NCBI RefSeq assembly: GCF_016806835.2
Contig: NZ_CP086111.1
Location: 5,015,471 to 5,079,470, forward strand
Length of the DNA: 64,000 bases
Direction: 5' to 3'
Source of the DNA: Skermanella rosea
GTDB taxonomy: Bacteria > Pseudomonadota > Alphaproteobacteria > Azospirillales > Azospirillaceae
Below are positions 30,254-38,633 of this stretch, piece after piece (position 1 is the first letter of the stretch; each line of letters opens with the position of its first letter). A program made the position numbers and the translations under genes. The notes below the pieces were generated by a model, which saw only the letters and a program-made list of their open reading frames with translations, did not search any database and had not been told where the DNA came from.

Positions 30254-31999
30254 ATGAAGCCTGACGGGATGACTGAAAAGAAATCGGAAGTGAGGGCGGC
30301 CCTCGCCACCTGCCGCAATGCCTTCGTCATGACTGCGGCGTTCAGCGCGTTCATCAACCTGCTGATGCTCGTGTCGCCCATGTACATGATGCAGGTTTAC
30401 GACCGGGTGTTGCACAGCCGCAGCGAGGCGACCCTGCTGATGCTGACCCTGATCACGGTCGGCCTGCTGGGCGTGATGGCCCTGCTGGAGGTGATCCGCT
30501 CCCGCGTGCTGGTCCGCGTCGGCGGTCGGCTCGACCAGGAGTTGAGCGAACGGATCCTGTCCGCCCAGTTCCAGGCCAGCCTGCACCGGGTCGGCAGCAA
30601 TCCCGCGCAGGCCAGCCGCGACTTCGACACGGTCCGCCAGTTCCTGACCGGCTCGGGCATCTTCGCTTTCTTCGACGCGCCGTGGACGCCGCTGATCCTG
30701 GCGGTCATCTTCGTCTTCCATCCCATCCTGGGCCTGATCGCGCTGGTCGGCGGCATCCTCCTGTTCGCCCTGGCCATCGTCAACGAGGCGGTGACCAAGA
30801 AGCCGCTGGAGGAAGCCAACCGCAACGCCGTCGTGGCGGCGGGCGCCATCGAGAGCAGCATGCGCAACGCCGAGGTGCTCGAGGCGATGGGCATGTTCGG
30901 CAATTTCCGCCGCCGGTGGGCGGGACGGCGCGAGGAGATCCTGCGTCTCCAGGCGGTCGCCAGCGACCGCGCCGGCGTCATCATGGGCCTGACCAAGTAT
31001 CTGCGCCTGCTGCTCCAGACCGCGATCCTGGGCGGCGGCGCCTGGCTGGCGATCCACGAGCAGATCTCCCCCGGCGTGATCATCGCGGCCTCGATCCTGA
31101 TGGGTCGCGCGCTGGCCCCGGTCGAGCAGGCGATCGGCACCTGGAAGCAGTTCGTCGGCGCCCGGATCGCCTATCGCCGCCTGAACGAGCTGCTGAGCCG
31201 CATCCCCAAGGCGGTGCCGCGCACCGAGCTGCCCCGCCCGGCCGGCGACCTGAAGGTGGAGACGGTCGTGGTGGTTCCCCCCGGCGGCTCGGCGCCGACC
31301 CTGTCGCGGGTAAGCTTCGACCTGGCCGCCGGCCAGGTGCTGGGCGTGATCGGCCCGAGCGGTGCCGGCAAGTCGACGCTGGCCCGGCTGCTGGTCGGCG
31401 CGTGGCGGCCCTATGCCGGCACGGTGCGGATCGACGGCGCGGACCTGCACAACTGGGACCCGGAGCGGCGCGGCACCTTCATGGGCTACCTGCCCCAGGA
31501 CGTCGAGCTGTTCGACGGCTCGGTGTCCGAGAACATCGCCCGGTTCGGCGAACTGGACAGCGAGGCGATCGTCGCCGCCGCCCGGCGGGCCGGCGTCCAC
31601 GACATGATCCTGCGGCTGCCCCAGGGCTATGACACCCCGATCGGCACCGGCGGCTGCGCGCTGTCCGGCGGCCAGCGCCAGCGCATCGGCCTGGCCCGTG
31701 CGGTCTACGGCGGCCCGGCGCTGGTGATCCTGGACGAGCCGAACTCCAACCTGGACGACGAGGGCGAGTCGGCCCTGGTCCACGCCATCTCGGAGCTGAA
31801 GCGTGCCGGCACCACCGTCATCATCATCTCCCACCGGCCCAGCATCCTGAGCGCCACCGACCAGATCCTGGTGCTGGCCGACGGCGGCGTCCGGATGTTC
31901 GGCAATCGGAACGAGGTCCTGTCCCGCTTCACCCGCCCCGTCGTGGCGTCCGCATCCACCCCGGCCCAGCCGGGCCTGACCGCCCAGCAGGCTTCCTGA
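30254..31999 (+). CDS. Type I secretion system ABC permease/ATPase (PrtD family)
   Basis: This inner-membrane exporter energises a type I secretion system that moves an unfolded protein from cytoplasm to outside. After a short N-terminus it has a six-span permease domain (about residues 15-300) with MQVYDRVLHSRSEATL, then an ATPase with Walker A GPSGAGKST, signature LSGGQRQR, Walker B ALVILDEPNSNLDD and the switch ISHRPS. No C39 peptidase domain precedes it, which fits the PrtD/HasD class. Starts at 30167, 30254 and 30269 are possible and none has a clear Shine-Dalgarno; 30254 gives the usual family N-terminus. One base separates it from the adaptor gene. Confidence 0.93.
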   Translation: MKPDGMTEKKSEVRAALATCRNAFVMTAAFSAFINLLMLVSPMYMMQVYDRVLHSRSEATLLMLTLITVGLLGVMALLEVIRSRVLVRVGGRLDQELSERILSAQFQASLHRVGSNPAQASRDFDTVRQFLTGSGIFAFFDAPWTPLILAVIFVFHPILGLIALVGGILLFALAIVNEAVTKKPLEEANRNAVVAAGAIESSMRNAEVLEAMGMFGNFRRRWAGRREEILRLQAVASDRAGVIMGLTKYLRLLLQTAILGGGAWLAIHEQISPGVIIAASILMGRALAPVEQAIGTWKQFVGARIAYRRLNELLSRIPKAVPRTELPRPAGDLKVETVVVVPPGGSAPTLSRVSFDLAAGQVLGVIGPSGAGKSTLARLLVGAWRPYAGTVRIDGADLHNWDPERRGTFMGYLPQDVELFDGSVSENIARFGELDSEAIVAAARRAGVHDMILRLPQGYDTPIGTGGCALSGGQRQRIGLARAVYGGPALVILDEPNSNLDDEGESALVHAISELKRAGTTVIIISHRPSILSATDQILVLADGGVRMFGNRNEVLSRFTRPVVASASTPAQPGLTAQQAS

Positions 32000-32000
32000 C

Positions 32001-33368
32001 ATGACCAGTCTGATCGAAACCAATCCCGGCCTCCTGCCCGCGAAGCCCGCCGCCGGCCGCGGCGCGAAGGCCAAGCCGAACTTCCCGACCTCCTACAACG
32101 GCACGATCACCGCCGGCTGGCTGGTGATCCTGGCCGGCTTCGGCAGCCTTGCCGCCTGGTCGGCGCTGGCCCCGCTGAGCACCGCCGCCATCGCCAGCGG
32201 CACGGTCGTGGTGGACAGCTACCGTAAGTCGGTGCAGCACCTCCAGGGCGGGATCATCCAGGACATACTGGTGCGGGACGGCCAGAAGGTTCAAGCCGGC
32301 GACGTGCTGGTCCGCCTCGATCCGACCCAGACCCGGTCGCTGGCCCAGATGCTGCGCGCCCAGGTCGACCTTGCGAAGGCTGAGGAGGCTCGGATGCTGG
32401 CCGAGCGCGACGGCCTCCCCGACATCCGCTTCCCCGCCGACATGATCGAGCGCGCCCGGACCGAGCGGGATCTGGCCGAGACCATGGCCGGCCAGAAGCG
32501 CATCTTCGAGGCCCGCCGCGAGAGCCTGACCGGCCAGACCTCGATCCTGCGCAACCGCATCGCCCAGTCGCTCGAACAGATCTCCGGCATGGAGATCCAG
32601 GAGAAGGCAAAGCTGCGCCAGAGCGCCCTGCTCGACAAGGAGCTGAACGGCCTCCGCGAACTGGCCGACCGCGGCAACGCGCCGGCCAACAAGGTCCTGC
32701 AGTACGAGCGCGAGGTCGAGGAGCTGACCGCCGAGCGCGGCGAGATCCTGTCGCGCATCGCCAGCGTCCGCCAGCAGATCGGCGAGGCCGAGCTTCAGAT
32801 CACCCAGGCGCAGAAGACCTTCCTGGAGCAGGTCGAGACCGACCTGCGCACGACCCAGGCCCGCCTGTTCGAGTCGGCCGAGCGCCTGCACGCCACCACG
32901 GCCGAGCTGGGCCGCATGGAGGTGCGCGCGCCGGAGACCGGCGTCGTGGTGGACATGGCGTTCCACACGGTGGACGGCGTGATCAGCCCGGGCGGCCGCA
33001 TCATGGACATCGTGCCGCAGAACGACCAGCTCGTCGTGGATGCCCAGATCCGTCCGGCCGACATCGACGGGCTCCAGGTCGGCATGGAGGCGGAGATCCG
33101 CTTCCCGGCCTTCAACCAGCGCACCACGCCGATGATCCATGGCCAGCTCAAGACCGTCTCGGCCGACCGGCTGGTCGACCCGAAGACCAACATGCCGTAC
33201 TTCAACGTGCGCGTGCTGGTGGACGAGAAGAGCAAGGAGAGCATCTCCGGCCTCAACATCATCCCGGGCATGCCGGCCGAAGTGGTGATCAAGAAGGGCG
33301 AGCGTACGCTGCTCTCCTACCTGATCCAGCCGATGCAGGACACCTTCGTCCGCGCCATGCGCGAATAG
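32001..33368 (+). CDS. Type I secretion membrane fusion protein (HlyD/PrtE family)
   Basis: The 455-residue adaptor spans the periplasm between the ABC exporter and a TolC-like outer-membrane channel. There is one membrane segment near residues 35-58, then a lipoyl half-motif (GGIIQDILVRDGQKVQAGDV), a long coiled-coil hairpin (about 115-290) and the second lipoyl half (VRAPETGVVVDMAFHTVDG), with a C-terminal beta-barrel region. It begins one base after the ATPase stop. No outer-membrane partner and no RTX-type substrate is in the window. Confidence 0.94.
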   Translation: MTSLIETNPGLLPAKPAAGRGAKAKPNFPTSYNGTITAGWLVILAGFGSLAAWSALAPLSTAAIASGTVVVDSYRKSVQHLQGGIIQDILVRDGQKVQAGDVLVRLDPTQTRSLAQMLRAQVDLAKAEEARMLAERDGLPDIRFPADMIERARTERDLAETMAGQKRIFEARRESLTGQTSILRNRIAQSLEQISGMEIQEKAKLRQSALLDKELNGLRELADRGNAPANKVLQYEREVEELTAERGEILSRIASVRQQIGEAELQITQAQKTFLEQVETDLRTTQARLFESAERLHATTAELGRMEVRAPETGVVVDMAFHTVDGVISPGGRIMDIVPQNDQLVVDAQIRPADIDGLQVGMEAEIRFPAFNQRTTPMIHGQLKTVSADRLVDPKTNMPYFNVRVLVDEKSKESISGLNIIPGMPAEVVIKKGERTLLSYLIQPMQDTFVRAMRE

Positions 33369-33390
33369 CGGGCGACGGCATATGGGAACG

Positions 33391-33422
33391 AGAAAAGCCG
33401 CCCTGCGAGGGGCGGCTTTTCT
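33391..33422 (+). terminator. Intrinsic terminator of the type I secretion operon
   Basis: AGAAAAGCCGCCC (33391-33403) pairs perfectly over 13 bp with GGGCGGCTTTTCT (33410-33422) around the loop TGCGAG. The T-rich side follows the stem on both strands, so it could act in both directions. It is 22 bases after the adaptor stop. Confidence 0.92.
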
Positions 33423-33433
33423 GATTTCATAGC

Positions 33434-33511
33434 CCACAGATGAACGCAGATGGACACAGATAAGGAATGGATCAGAACTGAATATCTGTGTCCATCTGCG
33501 TTCATCTGTGG
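33434..33511. repeat. Perfect 29-bp inverted repeat with internal triplication
   Basis: The left arm (33434-33462, begins CCACAGATGAACGCAGATGG) and right arm (33483-33511, ends CATCTGTGG) are perfect reverse complements over 29 bp with a 20-base loop. Each arm is itself made of three imperfect copies of a short unit built on (C)ACAGATg/GCAGATgg/ACAGATaa. It sits 12 bases behind the secretion-operon terminator, in a noncoding gap. The arms resemble dispersed CACAGAT-type repeats known from several bacterial genomes; membership in a named family is from memory. Confidence 0.9.
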
Positions 33512-33559
33512 ACAAGTAAAATCTATAGGCTTGAGCCGGCCTGCGCTTACGTCGAAATC

Positions 33560-34135
33560 TCAAGCGTGGCCGGCTTCGCCCGACAGCATGGACAGGCTGA
33601 CGCCCAGCTTGGCGATCGCCCGCTCCCACTTGGTGTCCAGGTCGCGGTCGTACAGCAGGCCGTCGTCGGCCGGCGCGTTCAGCCAGCCGTTGGCCTGCAT
33701 CTCGGCGTCCAGCTGCCCCGGCCCCCAGCCGGCATAGCCCAGCGCCAGCATGGCATGCTTCGGACCGCGACCGTCGGCGATGGCGCGCAGGATGTCCACG
33801 GTGGCGGTCAGCGCCACGTCGTCGTCCACCGTCATCGTGCCTTCGCGAACGAAATCGGTCGAATGCAGCACGAAGCCGCGGCCCGACTCGACCGGCCCTC
33901 CGAAATGCACCCGCATGTTGGCCGCGTGGCCCGGCGTGTCTATGCCGAGTTGCTCCAGCAGGTCCGGGAACGTGATCGAGCCGAAGAGCTTGTTTATCAC
34001 AAGGCCCATGGCGCCGTCCGGGTTATGGGCGCAGATATATATCACCGAGCGCTGAAACCGCTGGTCCGGCATGGCCGGCATGGCGATCAGCAGTTGGCCG
34101 GTCAGGTATTGGGGCTTCCGCGTTGCATCAGTCAT
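33560..34135 (-). CDS. YqgE/AlgH family protein (UPF0301)
   Basis: The 191-residue soluble protein shows the family sequence [20 protein letters not shown] at the start, then [25 protein letters not shown] and the late block [15 protein letters not shown]. Length is normal. The biochemical function of the family is not established; a regulatory role was once proposed for AlgH. It is convergent with the secretion operon across the terminator and inverted repeat, and divergent from the DsbD-like gene. Confidence 0.92.
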   Translation of the reverse strand: MTDATRKPQYLTGQLLIAMPAMPDQRFQRSVIYICAHNPDGAMGLVINKLFGSITFPDLLEQLGIDTPGHAANMRVHFGGPVESGRGFVLHSTDFVREGTMTVDDDVALTATVDILRAIADGRGPKHAMLALGYAGWGPGQLDAEMQANGWLNAPADDGLLYDRDLDTKWERAIAKLGVSLSMLSGEAGHA

Positions 34136-34274
34136 TCGTGCCGTTCCGTCTGCCTCAAGCTCCGAATGTGGTGGCTGATCTCACCGGATCAACGGGGCCT
34201 CATGAAAGTGTGACAGCACCTGCGACCGCTTGCCACCTATAATGCCGAACCACGAGACACAAAATCCAAGCGCC

Positions 34275-36362
34275 ATGATCAGCAGAAGCACCCTCTCCAG
34301 CGTCGCCACCGGACTGCTCGTCCTGCTCGCGGCCCTGCTCTCGTCGATCCCGCCGGTCCATGGCGCCTCCGGCCCGTGGCAGGCGACCGAGACCGTCGAG
34401 GGAAGGCTGGTCGCCGCCGTGGACGGCGCCGGCTCGCTCGACAGCGTCCCGATCGGGCTCCACCTGAAGATGAAGCCGGGCTGGAAGACCTATTGGCGCT
34501 CGCCCGGCGACGCCGGACTGCCGCCGCAGCTTGCCTGGGACGGCAGCGCCAACCTGGCCGGAACGGACATGCGGTGGCCGGCGCCGCACCGCTTCACCCT
34601 GTTCGGGATCGAGACCTTCGGCTACGACGGGGAGGTGGTCTTCCCCATCGCCGCCCGCCCCGCGGAACCCGGCCGGCCACTCGACCTCCGCGCGTCGGTC
34701 GACCTGCTGGTGTGCAGCGACATCTGCGTGCCCCAGCGCCTGGACCTGACCCTGGCGATCCCGGAGGGGCCGGCAAGCTCGGCGGGCGCCGACGCCAACC
34801 TGATCGCCCGCTTCGCCTCCCGGGTGCCCGGCGACGGCGCCGCCTCCGGCCTGTCGATCGAGAGCGTGCGGGCGGCGGACAAGTCGCTGCGGGTCGTGGC
34901 GACAGCGCGGGAGCCCTTCGTCGATCCGGACCTGTTCGTGGAGGCCGGGGCGGCCGCCGCGTTCGGCGCCCCGAAGATCGATTTCGCCGACGGCGACCGC
35001 CGCATCACGATCACGCTGCCGGTCACCGGCGAGCCGGTGGCCCTGGAAGGGATGCCGGTGACCCTGACCCTGGTGGACGGGCTGCGCGCGATGGAGCGTG
35101 CGGCGACGGTGGAGGCGCCCGGTGCCATTCAGGCCGGAGACGTCGGGGGGCTCGCCGCCATGCTGGGCTTCGCCCTGGTCGGCGGGCTGCTGCTGAACCT
35201 GATGCCCTGCGTGCTGCCGGTCCTGTCGCTCAAGCTGCTCTCCGTGGTCAGCCACGGCGGCAGCGCCCCGCGCGAGATCCGCGCCGGCTTCCTGGCATCC
35301 GCCGCCGGCATCCTGTTCTCCTTCCTGGTGCTGGCCGGCGCCGCGGTCGCGCTGAAGCTGACCGGGTCGGCGGTCGGCTGGGGTATCCAGTTCCAGCAGC
35401 CGCTGTTCCTGGTCTTCATGGTGGTGCTGGTCACGGTGTTCGCGGCCAACCTGTGGGGTTTGTTCGAGATCCCGCTGCCGCGCGCCATCGCCGACGCGGC
35501 GGTGGGCGGACACGGCGGGCACGCCCCGACCTTGCGCGGCCATTTCGCGACGGGGGCGCTCGCCACCCTGCTGGCGACCCCCTGCTCCGCCCCGTTCCTC
35601 GGCACCGCGGTGGGGTTCGCCCTGGCCCGCGGGCCGCTGGAGATCGTCGCCGTCTTCCTGGCGCTGGGCCTCGGCCTGGCCCTGCCCTTCCTGGCGGTGG
35701 CGGCCTTCCCCCGGCTGGCCGCGCGCCTGCCCCGGCCGGGCCGCTGGATGATCGTGCTGCGCCGGGTGCTCGGCGCGGCGCTGGCCCTGACCGGCGTCTG
35801 GCTGCTGTCGGTCCTGGCGGTCCAGATCGGCCCGGCGGCGGCGCTGGCGGTCGGCGCGCTGATGGTCGCCGTCGTGCTGGCGCTGGCGGTCCGCCGCCGG
35901 CTGCCCGGCCGCATCCGGTTCGCCGGCGGCGTGGCGGCGGCCCTGCTGGCGCTGGCCGCCTTCGGGATGCCGACGGCGCTGGACCGCCCGGCCTCGCAGG
36001 CGGCCGCGGCGACCGACGCCGAGTGGGTGCCGTTCGACCGGGCCGCCATCGCGGAGCAGGTGGCCGCCGGGCGCACCGTGTTCGTGGACGTCACGGCGAG
36101 CTGGTGCATCACCTGCCAGGCCAACAAGCGGCTGGTGCTGGCGCGCGACCCGGTCGCCGGAAGGCTGTTCGGCGGGGCCGTGGTGCCGATGCAGGCGGAC
36201 TGGACCCGTCCGGACGACGGGATCGCGGCCTACCTGGCCGAGCACGGCCGCTACGGCATCCCGTTCAACATGGTCTACGGCCCCGGAGCCCCCGAGGGCA
36301 TAGCACTGCCGGAACTGCTGACCGAGGCAGCGGTGCTCGCGGCGCTGGACCGGGCGGGCTGA
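34275..36362 (+). CDS. DsbD/ScsB-like protein-disulfide reductase
   Basis: The protein carries reducing power from cytoplasmic thioredoxin to the periplasm. From the ATG at 34275 it has a signal peptide (cleavage near VHGA), an N-terminal periplasmic ScsB/DsbD-alpha-like domain with a Cys pair (LVCSDICVPQRL), a central eight-span membrane domain whose two cysteines lie in LMPCVLPVLSLK and ATPCSAPFLG, and a C-terminal thioredoxin domain with SWCITCQANKR. It is about 695 residues. Upstream ATG (34242) and TTG (34230) starts would put a polar stretch before the signal peptide. A peroxiredoxin gene follows on the same strand, fitting a thiol-redox unit. Confidence 0.92.
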   Translation: MISRSTLSSVATGLLVLLAALLSSIPPVHGASGPWQATETVEGRLVAAVDGAGSLDSVPIGLHLKMKPGWKTYWRSPGDAGLPPQLAWDGSANLAGTDMRWPAPHRFTLFGIETFGYDGEVVFPIAARPAEPGRPLDLRASVDLLVCSDICVPQRLDLTLAIPEGPASSAGADANLIARFASRVPGDGAASGLSIESVRAADKSLRVVATAREPFVDPDLFVEAGAAAAFGAPKIDFADGDRRITITLPVTGEPVALEGMPVTLTLVDGLRAMERAATVEAPGAIQAGDVGGLAAMLGFALVGGLLLNLMPCVLPVLSLKLLSVVSHGGSAPREIRAGFLASAAGILFSFLVLAGAAVALKLTGSAVGWGIQFQQPLFLVFMVVLVTVFAANLWGLFEIPLPRAIADAAVGGHGGHAPTLRGHFATGALATLLATPCSAPFLGTAVGFALARGPLEIVAVFLALGLGLALPFLAVAAFPRLAARLPRPGRWMIVLRRVLGAALALTGVWLLSVLAVQIGPAAALAVGALMVAVVLALAVRRRLPGRIRFAGGVAAALLALAAFGMPTALDRPASQAAAATDAEWVPFDRAAIAEQVAAGRTVFVDVTASWCITCQANKRLVLARDPVAGRLFGGAVVPMQADWTRPDDGIAAYLAEHGRYGIPFNMVYGPGAPEGIALPELLTEAAVLAALDRAG

Positions 36363-36453
36363 CCGGGAGGCGCCGGACAGGAATGCTCCTTGCGACGCAA
36401 CGCCGCACCGGTCTACACCTGTGCCCACGATTCACGCTCGGAGGGCCATCAGA

Positions 36454-36933
36454 ATGACGATCAAGGTCGGCGACAAGTTTCCGTCCGTCACGCTCAAGCA
36501 CCTGACATCCAACGGGATGCAGGAAATCAGCACCGACGACCTGTTCAAGGGCAAGAAGGCCGTGCTGTTCGCGGTCCCGGGCGCCTTCACCCCGACCTGC
36601 TCGGCCAAGCACCTGCCGGGCTTCGTCAATCGCGCGGGCGAGTTCAAGGCCAAGGGCTACGAGATCGTCTGCATGGCGGTGAACGATCCCTTCGTGATGG
36701 ACGCCTGGGCCAAGTCGTCCGACGTCGGCGACAAGATCACCATGCTGCCCGACGGCAACGGCACCCTGACCAAGGCGCTGGGCCTGGAGATGGACGGCAC
36801 CGGCTACAACCTGGGCCATCGCAGCAAGCGCTTCGCCATGGTGATCGAGGACGGCATCGTGAAGTCGGTGAACGTCGAGGAGCCCGGCGCCTTCGAGGTC
36901 TCCAGCGCCGACGCCGTGCTCAACACGATCTGA
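36454..36933 (+). CDS. Peroxiredoxin (Prx5/AhpE-like, peroxidase of the thioredoxin fold)
   Basis: This 159-residue enzyme reduces hydrogen and organic peroxides. The active-site block is VPGAFTPTCSAKHLPGF with the peroxidatic Cys; a second Cys occurs in IVCMAVNDPF. The sequence order matches the Prx5 family. The ATG at 36454 has GGAGGG eight bases upstream and gives the normal family start MTIKVGDKFPSVTLK. It lies 91 bases after the DsbD-like gene, with which it may be co-transcribed, and converges on malonyl-CoA synthetase. Confidence 0.95.
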   Translation: MTIKVGDKFPSVTLKHLTSNGMQEISTDDLFKGKKAVLFAVPGAFTPTCSAKHLPGFVNRAGEFKAKGYEIVCMAVNDPFVMDAWAKSSDVGDKITMLPDGNGTLTKALGLEMDGTGYNLGHRSKRFAMVIEDGIVKSVNVEEPGAFEVSSADAVLNTI

Positions 36934-36944
36934 CGGCCGCCTCC

Positions 36945-36973
36945 GCCGGGCCGGGCTCCGCGCCCGGCCCGGC
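36945..36973. terminator. GC-only hairpin between convergent genes
   Basis: GCCGGGCCGGGC (36945-36956) pairs perfectly over 12 bp with GCCCGGCCCGGC (36962-36973) around a 5-base loop. It sits exactly between the convergent peroxiredoxin and malonyl-CoA synthetase stops. No T run follows on either strand, so intrinsic termination would be inefficient; a barrier or mRNA 3'-end protecting role is as likely. Confidence 0.5.
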
Positions 36974-36980
36974 AGCGGGA

Positions 36981-38501
36981 TCAGGCGAACAGGCCCTTGT
37001 GCTCGTCGCGCAGCAGGTTCTTCTGCACCTTGCCCATGGCGTTGCGCGGCAGTTCGTCGATGAAGAAGATCCGCTTGGGAACCTTGTAGTTCGCCAGTTC
37101 CTCCTTGCACACCGCCGCGACCCGGTCCGCCGTCACGTCGTCGCGGCCCGGCCGGCGCATCGCCACCGCGACCACCGCCTCCCCGAAGTCGGGATGGGGC
37201 ACGCCGACCACGGCCGACTCGATGATGCCGTCGATCGCGTCGATCACGCTCTCGACCTCCTTCGGGTAGACGTTGAACCCGCCGGAGATGATCAGGTCCT
37301 TGGCCCGGCCGACGATATGGACATATCCCCGGCCGTCGACCTTGCCGACGTCGCCGGTGATGAAGAACCCGTCCGGGCGGAACTCGGATTTCGTCTTCTC
37401 CGGCATGCGCCAGTAGCCGCCGAACACGTTCGGCCCCTTCACCTCGATGATGCCGATCCCGTCGGTGCCGACGGGATCGCCGGTCTTCTCGTCCACCACG
37501 CGAAGCTCGACGCCGGGCAGCGGGAAGCCCACGGTGCCGGGCACCCGGTCGCCGTCCAGCGGGTTCGAGGTCAGCATGCCGGTCTCGGTCATGCCGTAGC
37601 GCTCCAGGATCGGGTGTCCCGTGCGCTCCTGGAATTCCCGGTGGGTGTCGGCCAGCAGCGGCGCCGAGCCGGAGATGAACAGCCGCATGTTCCGGCACAG
37701 GTCGGGCGTCACCCTCGGGTCCGACAGCAGCCGGGTGTAGAAGGTCGGCACGCCCATGAAGACGGTGGCGCGGGGCAGCAGCCCGACCACCCGGTCCAGG
37801 TCGAACCTGGGCAGGAACAGCATGCCCGACCCGTTCAGCAGGACGCAGTTGGTCGCGACGAACAGCCCGTGGGTGTGGAAGATCGGCAGGGCGTGGAGCA
37901 GCACGTCGCCGGGCTTCCAGCCCCAGATCCTGTGCAGCGCCTGGGCGTTCGAGCCCAGGTTCCGATGGCTCATCATGGCGCCCTTGGACCGCCCGGTGGT
38001 GCCGGAGGTATAGAGGATCGCCGCCAGGTCGCCCGACTCCGCCGGGACCGTGGCGTAGTCGGGATCGAGGCCGCGCGCCCGTTCCGGCAGGGAGCCGTCG
38101 CAGGACTGTCCCAGGGTGAGGACATGGCCGACGCCGGCCTTGGCCGCGACCTCGGCGATCACCGGCTCGCTCTCCGGCCGGCAGACCACGATGGCGGGCT
38201 CGGCGTCGCCGACGAAATAGGCCACTTCCGCCTTGGTGTAGGCGGTGTTCAGCGGCAGGTAGGCGGCACCGGCGCGGAGGCAGGCGAGATAGAGGAAGAT
38301 CGCCTCGGGCGACTTCTCGACCTGGACCGCGACCCGGTCCCCCTTGCGCACCCCCAGGTCGGTCAGCAGGCGGGCATAGCGGCCGGAGGTCTCGTGCAGG
38401 TCGGCATAGCTGTAGACTTGCCCGAGGTCGGTCTCGATGAAGGGGCTCGAGAGATCGGCGGGGAAACGGGACTGGAACAGGTCGTACAGGTTATCGCTCA
38501 T
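36981..38501 (-). CDS. matB: Malonyl-CoA synthetase (acyl-AMP ligase family)
   Basis: MatB activates malonate to malonyl-CoA with ATP. The 506-residue ANL-family enzyme shows the P-loop YTSGTTGRSKGAMMSHRN, the GSAPLLADTH block, ERYGMTETGM, the ITGDVG hinge region, IISGGFNVYPKEVE and the C-terminal catalytic Lys in GKVQKN. The RYGMTETGM and IFHTHGLFV segments agree best with malonate ligases; other short dicarboxylic or fatty acids cannot be excluded. No malonyl-CoA decarboxylase is next to it. GGAG lies upstream of the ATG. It is divergent from the cyclase gene by 132 bases. Confidence 0.87.
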   Translation of the reverse strand: MSDNLYDLFQSRFPADLSSPFIETDLGQVYSYADLHETSGRYARLLTDLGVRKGDRVAVQVEKSPEAIFLYLACLRAGAAYLPLNTAYTKAEVAYFVGDAEPAIVVCRPESEPVIAEVAAKAGVGHVLTLGQSCDGSLPERARGLDPDYATVPAESGDLAAILYTSGTTGRSKGAMMSHRNLGSNAQALHRIWGWKPGDVLLHALPIFHTHGLFVATNCVLLNGSGMLFLPRFDLDRVVGLLPRATVFMGVPTFYTRLLSDPRVTPDLCRNMRLFISGSAPLLADTHREFQERTGHPILERYGMTETGMLTSNPLDGDRVPGTVGFPLPGVELRVVDEKTGDPVGTDGIGIIEVKGPNVFGGYWRMPEKTKSEFRPDGFFITGDVGKVDGRGYVHIVGRAKDLIISGGFNVYPKEVESVIDAIDGIIESAVVGVPHPDFGEAVVAVAMRRPGRDDVTADRVAAVCKEELANYKVPKRIFFIDELPRNAMGKVQKNLLRDEHKGLFA

Positions 38502-38633
38502 TTTTTCTTGGCTCCGGGGCTGCTTGGTCGATCCTCCACGCTCCGGGACCATAGCCCCCACGACTTGGGAATTGAAGCTCCCGAGCATAAGTTTGTGGCA
38601 GGCGAACGGGCGGGGACGGCCAAGGGGGACCGG

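Noticed and set aside
34236-34241. TATAAT-like hexamer just before the DsbD-like gene
   Set aside because: No -35 at a suitable distance, and it overlaps possible upstream start codons; too weak to call.
36390-38633. Open extension of about 750 codons ahead of the cyclase start
   Set aside because: It runs antisense through matB and through the peroxiredoxin gene in another frame. The sequence becomes protein-like only from 38634, where a ribosome-binding site is present.
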